Source of the DNA: Limnomonas spitsbergensis
Lineage: Eukaryota; Chlorophyta; Chlorophyceae; Chlamydomonadales
Assembly (NCBI GenBank): GCA_037349105.1
Contig: JAYJMM010000100.1
Coordinates: 1,644,501-1,708,500, forward strand
Reading direction: 5' to 3'
Length of the DNA stretch: 64,000 bases
In this document: piece by piece, positions 45,001-57,000 of the stretch
Layout of the letters: every line of letters starts with the position of its first letter
Position numbering within the stretch: position 1 is the first letter of the stretch
Program-made: the position numbers and the translations under genes
Notes under the pieces: model-generated
The model's input: the letters and a program-made list of their open reading frames with translations, nothing else
Told to the model about the DNA's origin: nothing
Databases searched by the model: none

Positions 45001-48000
45001 GTTGGCTAGGATTGGGTGACAGGCGGTTAACAGTTGGTTAGGATTGGGTGACAGGCGGTTAACAGTTGGTTAGGATTGGGTGACAGGCTGTTAACAGTTG
45101 GTTAGGATTGGGTGACAGGTGGTTAACAGTTGGCTAGGATTGAGTGACAGGCGGTTAGCAGTTGGTTAGGATTGGGTGACAGGCGGTTAACAGTTGGCTA
45201 GGATTGGGTGACAGGCGGTTAACAGTTGGTTAGGATTGGGTGACAGGCGGTTAACAGTTGGCTAGGATTGGGTGACAGGCGGGTAACAGTTGGTTAGGAT
45301 TGGGTGATAGGCGGGTAAAAGTTGGTTAGGATTGGGTGACACCGTGAAAGGTGGGTAACAGTCGGGCCATCCTGACTATTTGTAGGGATAGGGTTAAGGC
45401 TCATGATCAGCTGAGCGAGCGCACACCTCCGGCGGGCCACCGCAGCTGCCGCTCGATCCGAGCGGGTGGTCGTCGTCACCGATCGATCCGGATGTCCAAT
45501 GGACTTGTCGCCGCCGTGCTGACTGCCTCCATTGGACTTATCACCTGCAGGGTTAGCAGGGTTTATCGGAGCCAATTTGATTTTAGCCCTGAAACATGGA
45601 CCCTGAAACTTAGAGGCAGGTTCCACAGTAGCATTGTGGTGGTGAGTGTACTGTAGATTTTTGCTTTGCCTTCCCTCATAATTAACATTGTTGGGGGTTG
45701 TTGAGGGATCCTTGAATTTACTGATGATCGATTGTCGACGCCAGTTTCCAGTCAGAAATTAAGAGTTTTGGTCGATTATATGCTATGCAATGCGGGCAGC
45801 ATTGAAACAAATCGTTTTTTTTCATATCCGAGTGAAGGCAAATCAAATCTACTGTATACAGTTGCCTCCTCAAATGTGTGGAAGATGTCTGGGATGGAGA
45901 TTTTACAGAATGGAAGATGTACAGGGTGGAGGATGTGCAGGATGGAGGATGTACATTATGGAAGATGTACACAATGGAGGATGTACATGATGGACGATGT
46001 ACATGCCGAAAAATGTACCGACCGGAAGATGTACATATCAAAAGCTGTACAGGATGGAAGATGTGAAGGACGGAGGATGTACAGGATTGAGGATGATTAA
46101 GTGTGCACCAGCTTTCATACATTTCTGCGTCGTCAACACATCCACACTTCAGTCAACCAAAAGCACAAACATAAGGCTTACAACAACCATACATTCAAGC
46201 CATGATGATCGCGCTCGCACCTGCATTGGACTTGTCGTCAGCAGCGCTGCCGTAGGCACACACCTCCACCTCGCCCTCGATCACGATGTGCAGCTCGGTC
46301 AAGATATCGCCCTCGTGGATCAGCTCCACCTGTACCCATAGGGGGGATGATAGGGGTTTAGGGTTCATGTATGAGGGTCAAGGGATGAGGGTTCAGGGAT
46401 GAGGGATGAAGGTAGAGGGATGAGGGTTATAGGATGGGGGTTCAGGTCAAGGATGAGGGTTGGGGTTTCAGGGAATAGGGACGAGGGTTGAACGTGGATT
46501 CAAAGGAATGGAAGTGGATTGTGAAATGAGCTTCCTGCTCAGGCAAATATCTCCCTTGCATCAGCTCCACTTATTCTTCGTGTGGGAGAGGTAGAGATAC
46601 GAAATCAGGGTTTAGGGGCACGGGATCCATGTCTTTAGATGAGCATAAGTGCGCATACAAACAGAGAGAGAGGGAGGGAGATAAGTGCGCACCAGGAAAA
46701 CAAACATGGCTGAGTGAGACATTCACATGCCCCAACCCTGCTCCACGATGCTCACTGCCAGCGTGTCTCCCCTCCCCCCCTTCACACATCGCTTTCTCCC
46801 CCCCCCTACACACCCCCACACTTACCCACCCGCTCTGCCCTGCCGTTTCCCCAGCTGTTCACACCCAGCATGCCCTTACCCGCCCCTGACCGCATCCTTA
46901 CACCCCTCGACGACTTACATGCCGCATGCCTCCAACTCAAATTCTGATCCAACACATATGCGTGACATGCCGACACCTCCGCTGCTCCTTACATTCGGCA
47001 CGCCCCCAACTCACATTTGGCATGAACATATCTGCGCGGCAAGCCGCCATGATTGCGTCGAGGAATTTGGGCTTGCAGGACTTGAAGAGGTAGCAGTGCT
47101 TCAGTGAGTCGAGGTAGAGGTGCCTGGGAGATTCAAAATCGAATTTGTTTGACGTATTCCGGGTGCATTGCTCAGGTATGACAAGGTAGCGTGCAGGACT
47201 TGTAGAGGTAGCAGTGCTTGAGTGAGTCGAGGTAGAGGTGCCTGGGAAATTCAAAATCCAAATTTCGACGTATTTTGGATGCATTGTTCATGTATGACTT
47301 AGGAGAGCGTGCAGGACTTGTAGAGGTAGCAGTGCTGGAGGATGTCGAGGTAGAGATGCCTAGAAAGTCATAACAAACTCAATCCAGCGTAATTTATGTT
47401 GTTCTCTGTTCAAGAATAGGGCCAACAGGGCTTGCAGAGGTGGCAGTGCCGGAGGGTGTTGAGGTCAAGATGCCTGGAAATTCAGAACAAACTCAATCCA
47501 GCGTATCTTTTGCTCTCTGATCTGGAATAGGGCCAACAGGACTTGCAGAGGTAGCAGTGCTGGAAGGAGTCATGAAGTCGATATAGACTTATAGGCGCCT
47601 GGAAAAGTGTGTATATGTGGGTTTGGGGTGCAGGCTCGCTGGTAGAGGTGCCTGGACATGCAAGCATGCAACATATTGTGTGCCTGGTGTGCAGGAATGA
47701 AGGCCTGCAGGCCTGGAACAGGTAGCACTGCTCGATTGGTTCAAGGGTAAGATTGGTTCAAGGTTAAGGGCGCTAAAAGCACCTCTACCGTCTGGGACCT
47801 AAATTGGGTGAAAACCGCCCTGCCTACACCTATGGTGCCTTGAATCGAATTTCATATGGTGCGGTAAGGGCAGTTTTCACCCCTCGCACACAATTTGGGT
47901 CCAAAGTTTTTTCCTTTAAGAGGCAGAAGAAGATGACCAAAATTGCGCTCTTAGAGGTAGAGGTGCCTATAAAATGAGCATATGGTTCAGATTTCAGAAA

Positions 48001-51000
48001 GGGTCCTGCCAAAATGTTAAGGGTTTAGGCCAGACATAATTTACCCCTAAGAACAGGAAGAACGTGGAAAGGTAGCGGTGATCGAGGAAATCTAAGGTTG
48101 AATATCTCCCCCTCGCCCCTGCCCCCCTACCTCAATTCATACCCTACTGGCAAGCGTTGAGAGATACATATTTATCCTCCTCAATCCTAACCTAGATATT
48201 GAACCCCACGCCCCATGCAATCAACTCCTCATGCCCCCCTCCGATCGCATCCTCTTGGCGCACAGCTTTAAAAGTGGCATGGACACAAAAGCCTGAACCT
48301 GCCTCACTTGAGTACCCTGCCTCACCTGAACCTGCCTCACCTGAGTACCCTGCCTCACTTGAACCTGCCTCACCTAAGTACCCTGCCTCACCTGAGTACC
48401 CAGCCTGTCAGGGCTGAGGGATAGATACTGAGCACAAAGCCTGAAGCTGCCTCACCTAAGCACCCTGCTTGTCAGGGCTGAAGGATAGATGCTGAGCACA
48501 AAGCCTGAAGCTGCCTCACCTAAGCACCCTGCTTGTCAGGGCTGAAGGATAGATGCTGAGCACAAAGCCTGAAGCTGCCTCACCTAAGCACCCTGCTTGT
48601 CAGGGCTGAAGGATAGATGCTGAGCACAAAGCCCGAAGCTGCCTCACCTAAGCACCCTGCTTGTCAGGGCTGAAGGATAGATGCTGAGCACAAAGCCTGA
48701 AGCTGCCTCACCTAAGCACCCTGCTTGTCAGGGCTGAAGGATAGATGCTGAGCACAAAGCCTGAAGCTGCCTCACCTAAGCACCCTGCTTGTCAGGGCTG
48801 AAGGATAGATGCTGAGCACAAAGCCTGAAGCTGCCTCACCTAAGCACCCTGCTTGTCAGGGCTGAAGGATGGATGCTGAGCACAAAGCCTGAAGCTGCCT
48901 CACCTGAGCACCCTGCTTGTCAGGGCTGAAGGATAGATGCTGAGCACAAAGCCTGAAGCTGCCTCACCTGAGCACCCTGCTTGTCAGGGCTGAAGGATAG
49001 ATACTGAGCACAAAGCCTGAAGCTGCCTCACCTAAGCACCCTGCTTGTCAGGGCTGAAAGATAGATGCTGAGCACAAAGCCTGAAGCTGCCTCACCTAAG
49101 CACCCTGCTTGTCAGGGCTGAAGGATAGATGCTGAGCACAAAGCCTGAAGCTGCCTCACCTAAGCACCCTGCTTGTCAGGGCTCAAGGATAGATGCTGAG
49201 CACAAAGCCTGAAGCTGCCTCACCTAAGCACCCTGCTTGTCAGGGCTGAAGGATAGATACTGAGCACAAAGCCTGAAGCTGCCTCACCTGAGCACCCTGC
49301 TTGTCAGGGCTGAAGGATAGATGCTGAGCGCAAACCCTGAAGCTGCCTCACCTAAGCACCCTGCTTGTCAGGGCTGAAGGATAGATACTGAGCACAAAGC
49401 CTGAAGCTGCCTCACCTAAGCACCCTGCTTGTCAGGGCTGAAGGATAGATGCTGAGGACCTTATCCACATCCGCATTGTCGTTGGAGAATTGGAGGTCCA
49501 GGTGCTGCCTCATGTCAGTCTCCAGTTCCTGCAGTGTGCGTAGGGGGGGGGGGTCTTTTATCCAATGTGCAGGGCTTCGATCTACGTCACCGGTGTTAGC
49601 TCGGGATGCTGCCACTTTGGTCCAGTGTTCCTGCAGCATTGGTTTAGGGTCAAGGGTTTAGGGTTTGGTCCATGGTTATGCCGGGGAGAGGCAATCACCA
49701 ATCCAATTGACAGGGGGGGAGTCTCCAATCGAATAGACAGGGTGTCAATCTGCGTCACCGGTGTTAACTGGGGATGAGATGCTGCCGCTTTGGTCCAATG
49801 TTCCTGCAGCATGGGTTAAGGTTTCAGGGTTTACGGCTTGGTCCATGGTTCCTGCAGCATGGGTTAAGGTTTCAGGGTTTACGGCTTGGTCCATGGTTCC
49901 TGCAGCATGGGTTAAGGTTTCAGGGTTTACGGCTTGGTCCATGGTTCCTGCAGCATGCCAGGGAGAAACAATCAACAATGGAATGGGCAGGGCGTCAATC
50001 TGCATCGCAAGCAATCCTTTTGGATCAGATACGTACTCCTGTCGGTATATGGTCCCAGGTTTGTGAAGGAGGGAATCAAGCACCCTTCAAATTCGCAGGG
50101 CATCGATCAGTATCACAGACAACTACTCAAAATCGGATGCTGCCTCACGTCGGTGTCTGGCTCCTGAGGTGTAAAGGAGGGAATCAATAAGGGTTTGATG
50201 ACGTACCTTTCGTAGACATGCTATATTTGCATTTATTACTGAAGGCCCGCATTTGTAACTGGAGATCTGCATCGGAAACTGAAGATCTGAATCTATATTG
50301 GAAGGTTCGCATTCATAACTGAAGATCCGCATTCACAAGAGAGGCCCATGCCTCTGCTTCATGCCGGTCCCCAGATCCTTCAGAGGGCGGGAGAAAATCA
50401 ATCCACGGTGAAAGAAAATCAATCGTGCATGTCTTCTCACCCCCCCCCCCACACACACACACATTAGTCATGTCCAATGCTTTGGCCGACATATGTAGCT
50501 TCCGCAATCCACATCTCAGGACATATGCATGTATTTATTGATACATCTACCGGTATTGATTGATACATATTTATTTTTAGGGTTCGGCATATAATATTAT
50601 ATGCAAAATCATGTTACATTATATACCGTAAAGGGATCGGCCAACTTATACGTATACCAAGTTTTCACACTATACAATATCATACCACATCAATTCAACT
50701 TATTTTGAAATTAACGATACCTTATACAAGGTGCCGACAAAACTTATACAAGGTACCTCCGGCGTACCTCAATTTATTGATCCCTTCACCTGCCGAAGTA
50801 CCACATGCCTTGGGCAAGGTTATGCAGCCAGCTGCATTCTGAAAGCAAGGCGATCTGCTGATTGCACTTTGAATTTGAATGCCCCCCCACACACATATCT
50901 TCAATTCTCAACTCGAAAAAAAGTACCTTGGGCAGGTTATGCAGTCGGCTGTATTCGTACAGCAAGGCAATCTGCTCACGGAAAGCCTTGGACTTCTTGT

Positions 51001-54000
51001 CACTTTTCACCATAAGCATGGTGATGGTACCTTCAGGGGTTAAGGGTTGGGGGTTACAGATTACGGTTTAGGCTTGTTGTATATCTCAACCACAAACATG
51101 ACGATGGTACATTAAAGGGTTTAGGGTTGGGGTTTTGGGCTGAGGGTGTAGGGTTAGGTTTAAGGGCTGTTGTATCTCTTTACCGTAAGCATGCCCAGGA
51201 GTCAGGAACTAGTTAAGGCCTAGTAATGAAGGATATCGGGGCAAAACAGGGAAATGCTCGATCGTAACCCCCAACTCCTGTATGGGGCACAAAGGAGCTG
51301 GCACATTACAGACCTAACGACGGCAAGTAATTTCCTGCCAATGCTGAGTATACATTTCCTTCTTATTTCTTGGCATTCTTATACCATTAGCATGGTGATG
51401 GTACCTTATCTTAAAGGCCCTGTGTCACACCTCTGCCCTGACCGCCAAACACCGTACGCACGTGCCCCCAGCGGGCAAACAGGGGAACGGCTGTTCCTGC
51501 TGCACCCCACAAGCAACAACACCAATACCAAACCCCATTGATGCAATGCACAGACAGCACTACACCCACAAATGCAGTACAATGACAGCACTACACCCAC
51601 AAATACAGTACAAATACAGCACTACATCCACAAATACAGTAAAAATAAAACACTACACCCACCAGGGCAGCACACGGACAGCGCTGCACCGACCTAGGCA
51701 GTACACAGACAGCACTGCACCGACCTAGGCAGTACACAGGCAGCACTACACCCACCAAGGCAGTATGCAGACAGCACTACAAAGATCACAACAAAGACGA
51801 TGACGGCAAGCGACTCTGCAGGGCTTGCCGCGAAGAAATCTCCGTCCCCAAGACCGGTGTAAAGAGTGATGGCGTAATATAGTGAGTACATGTACCTGCA
51901 TAGGTGAAGGGTTCAGGGCGGATGGTTCATGTCTCCAGGTCAAGGCTAAGGTTGTATTGTATAGGTTTCATAGTTTAAGGCTTGGGGTTTAAGATGTAAG
52001 GAGTAGAAGAAAGGTTTCAGGCAAAGAGTTTCGGTCGTAATATGCTGAATTAAGGTTTACATGTATAGGGTGAAGGGTCCAGGGTGAGGGGTGAAGGGTG
52101 CAGGGGCTGGGACTCATAGTTAAGCCGGTGCAAATTACCCTATTCCCTTAACCCTTAACCTCTAAACCCTTAAACCATAAATTCGCAGCCCATAAACCCT
52201 GAGCCCATCCTGAATCCATAGACCCTGAGCCCATACCCCCCCTCCCCCTTTTGACCAGTTTGCCACACCAAGGCGGTCCCAGCGATTCACACATTTTCAG
52301 CATACAATCTTATCCCTTAACCACCCCCAATTTTCAATTTGACTTGCGTGCCACGCCAAGTGGGTATCAGCAGTTCACACACCTTCATCCTAAAATTTAA
52401 CACTTAAGACTGAACCCTCACCCTGACTGGACCACTTGGGCCCTATCGATCCTCCCACTTGTCTACACTTATGCAAAATGGAACATTTAACATGCGCCCT
52501 GCAGCACTGCGCAAAATCGAACCTACACCTACCACCCTTGCCACTCACCGCCTACAGATAGGCTGGTCATCGAAACGGTCCATTTGTTGCCAGCCACGTA
52601 CCACCCCACTTGGGCCCCAGGGGCTTCTCATGCGCTTCATGCATTTTACAAAATCAAACCTGAACCCTGCACCCGTTAGTCCAAAGTCTTCCACAATTTG
52701 GCAGAATGGAACCTATACCCTTAACCCTTACTCCCCGTGGGCCACTCACAGCACATGTAGGGGTTGGCCATCGAAGCGGTCCATTTTGTTGCCGATCCAC
52801 GTACCGACCCACTTGGGGCCCAGCGGGTTGTCATGCGCTTCACAACGAGCGATAAAGTAGAAGGTGCATCCGCAGAGGTGGCAGATAAGCAAGGCATACA
52901 TGATGTTACGCTGTGAAGAGACAGGAGGGGGGGGGTTAAGGTTAAGGGCTAAGAGGGTTCAGAGGTTGAAGGTCTATTGATTGGCATGCGCTGCGCCAAG
53001 GGGGGGTCGGGTGAGGTTATTTAGGGTGCAGGGCTCGAGGCTCAAAGAGTTCATGATTTGTTTCAAGGGCAAAAGATTGGCATGCATCTCGCAGCACGCA
53101 ACAAAGTAGAAAGTACATCCTCCCTAGTCTATATTCATAGTTCCAAGCCCCAGCTCAGTTAATGACGTTATACCTTTGGGCCCTGCTTAAATAAAGCTCA
53201 GCCATGTTGGGTTTAGGGCATAGGGCTCAGGATTCAGGGTGCATGGTATTCTGCCTGGTTGCACCATGATGACTTAGGGTTTAGGGTTTAGGGCGTAGGG
53301 CTCAGGATTCAGGGTGCGTGGTATTCTGCCTGGTTGCACCATGATGATTTAGGGTTTAGGGTTTAGGGCGTAGGGCACAGGATTCAGGGTGCGTGGTATT
53401 CCGCCTGGTCGCACCATGATGATTTAGGGTTTAGGGTTTAGGGCGTAGGGCTCAGGATTCAGGGTGCGTGGTATTCCGCCTGGTCGCACCATGATGGTCA
53501 GGGTGATCTGGCTGAAGATCATGGAAAAGTCGAGCTGACGGAACATCTCGAAAATATCATACAGCCTCCCTAGCTTCAGCATGCCGAGGATGCCGATGTA
53601 CAGCCCGACGTTGGAATCGTACAGCGACGGGTCAGCCGTGAGGATGATCGGCGCGAACGGGATCATGAAAATTAGGTCCCAGAAGAAAAAACCCCTGCAG
53701 CAGGGGCAGACGTGCGGTTAGTTGGACGGCAGGCAAGGATGACAAGCCTAGGTTGCACATTAGAGTTGGGTAAAGGAATGAGTCTGCTGTGAGGATGATC
53801 GGCGTGAACGGGATCGTGAATAAAAGGTCCCAAAAGGAAATATTCCTGCAGCAGGGGAGGGGGGGGGGGGCGGAGGGTTAATTGGAGGGCGGGCCAGGAT
53901 GCCTATAATCAACCTGATGTTGGAGTAGTACAGGGATGGTTCGGCGGACAGGGTGATCGGGGCAACCGGGATAGCGAAATGAGGTATAAGAAGGTTCCTG

Positions 54001-57000
54001 CAGCAGGGGAGGGGGGGGTATAAGGTTAATTGATGGGCAGGCCAGGATGCCTATGATCAGCCTGATGTAGGAGTGGTACAGGGATGGGTCGGCTGCCAGG
54101 ACTCACTTGAGGTAGTGCATCCGTATGGTAGCCAGGTCGATGATCTCGTTGCGGCTCTCAGGCGTCTCCTTGTAGGCCAAGAAGAACCTTATATGGCAAG
54201 GGAAAACAACAACAAAATGGTTGGCAAACTCGTATTTTAAAATAATTATTGATAGGCCAAGAAGAACCTGAAATGGTAAGGAAAAGAAACAACAAAAGGT
54301 TGGCAAGCTCCTATTTTAAAATAATTACTGATAGGCCAAGAAGAACCTGATATGGCAAGGAAAAGAAACAACAAAAGGTTAGCAAACTCATATTAAAAAA
54401 AATGATGATGGGCCAAGGAGAACCTGATATAGCAAGGAAAAGAAGCTACAAAATATTAACAAACTCGTATTTCAAAGTAATTATTAATACGAAAACGGGC
54501 AGGAAGATCAGGATGTGCATAAAACTTACAAATAAATGTGAAACAAGTAACAGGAGAAAATGAATGAGCACCAAGGGCGAGGGAAAGATTAATTCAAGAT
54601 CAATTCACCGTAAATTAAATAAATACAAATAAATAAATACCGTATGTGGCAATAAGTACATCAATGGGAAAACACGGGGCAGATCAGATCACATATACCA
54701 TACGGAAAGCCGAAACAGACACGTTGTAAAAACATGCAACACAACAATTTACTGTCTCACTTGATCGCGATGTCCACAGGTACAAAGAAAGAAAACTACG
54801 CCCGCAGGGATGTGAGGCTTCAGGAAGCAGTGCGGCATGGGCCGAGGCCGCGTCCGCACCGTTACCATCAAAACAAGAAAGCCATGCGATAAAAAAAAAA
54901 CCATGCAGTGCAAAGATCATGCAATAAAAAACATGCAATACAAATGTGCCGGTCTCACTTGATTGCGATGTCCACGGCAAACACCGCGGTACCGAACAAC
55001 TCGGTGATGGTCCAGAAGATCGTGGAGCTCCTGGGAGTGTGACGAGTAGAAGACGCGCAGAACAATTTCATATTTTTGCTCAAAAGTGCAAGGGCAGGGG
55101 TGAAGACGCGCGGTACACTTTGAAACTGTTTTTCACAAGTGTAAGGGCAGGGGTTGGAATTTCTTTTGATTCGAATCCAGCCACTTCACCAGCCAGGGTC
55201 CATCATTACTTCCATGATGTATGGATAACGGTGTAATTGCACAGCATTGGAAGGATGGCGTCCCCGAAGCAGCCCACCCCTTCAAAAAGTAGCGACCCCG
55301 TCAGCTGACAGTTCACACTTTGTGTCCACACACCGCCCATACCTCATTGGCAGCTGTCACGATCACAAGAGGCCTGGAAGCTCTGGAAGGCTGAAGCTTC
55401 ACTAGCACCGGTCTAGCATTCATCCCAGCGATTTTCACACTGAATTCATACCTTCCAAACTTAGCCAACAGCATTCACACTGACGAGACGTACTGGCGCT
55501 CAAGAGACTGCAGCTTCACTAGCACCAGCCAAAACTTCATACTAGAACTTCACACTTTCCACTCTCACACATTTCACACTTGTTTCCCAGCAGACACACT
55601 CATGAGAGGGTCTACTGTCTCGGTAAGGCCGTCGTCACAGGCTACATCCCAGAGTTCATCCCAGTGTTACACACACATTTCCTCACACCTTCCACACTTC
55701 AACGACAGAGTTCTCACTCACGAGAAAGTCTGCGCGCTCGTAAAGGCCGTCTTAACAGGCTCAAGCCCAGCGTTCATCAGCGCCACAAATACAGTCAGAG
55801 ACCAGAACCAGCGGTACCTAAGAAAGGGTCCAAATTGAAGGAGGGGGCTTGCAGTATTGTGTAATATGCCTCAGGTAGAGGCATGCCCCAAAATGTGGCG
55901 ACGTTCGAAACACGACAAATACTGTCAGGGAACCAAAACCACCTGTACCGAAGAGGAAGGGTCCAGGGTGAAGGAGGGACCTTGATTTGTTGTTTAGTAT
56001 GCCCCAGGAAGTGGCATGCCACAATATGTGGCATGTCCCAACTTGCGGCATACCCCATGTAGTTGCATTCAAGAAAAGAAATACGGTCAGGATCCAAGGT
56101 GGGGAAGGTAGGGTTTGGGCATCCCGGATCAGGTTTTAAGGTTTTGTTAAGCAGGATTTACTTACCGGCATACAAGTATTGATTTATTAATCAACCGGCG
56201 CAGCACCCACCACGTAGCGTCCGGGGAGACCACCGCAGGCATCCTCAGCCAGCGCCAGCCTGCTTTGCGGGTGTCGGCCTCGTCTGCCTCGGGGTCATTT
56301 AGCATCGCCTTAGTATGGGAGGGGTGAGGCGTAGGGACACATACAGCTGATGGCATTGCGGGGGGGGTGACAGACTGGGTCGTAAACAGGACGAGGGGCG
56401 GGGAACATGAGTTGGGTTTGGGGGGAGACGGGCAAGTGGCGGGGGACAGGGGGTGGAGGGGTGGGGGACGGGGAGACAGGGGGAGAGGGGGGTACAGGCG
56501 GACAGGACGAGTGGCAAGGGGGGGAAGACGGGGGGTGGGGGACGGGGGCAGGGCGAGTGGCCAGTGGCAGAGGGTGGGGGACAAGGGACAGGGCGAGCGG
56601 CGGGTCGGATGACGGGGGACAGGGGGACGGGGCCAGTGGCGGGGGTCAGGGCGGGACCTAGAACCTGAAAACGTCAGCTCTACATAACTAGAGTATTCAT
56701 CTCTGGACCTGAACACCCCACAAAAATAAAAACAATCTTGTCACTCCGGGATGTGAGTGTTAGGGAGACATTGCGGCATGAGGCCAAGGCCATATCCATT
56801 CCTTTATGGCCTCTCCTCCCCTCATCTTCCTTCTGGCAGCCTGCCTGTCCAGTTGGGTAGACTATCAGCTGTGCACTGAATACAGCAGGGATCACAGTCA
56901 TGGATTAATCCATCCTGCAGTCGCCTGCATTGGCTAGCCTGCATGGGTCCTTCCTGCATGGACCCATCGTACATGGTCTATCCTGCATGGCCTATCCTGC

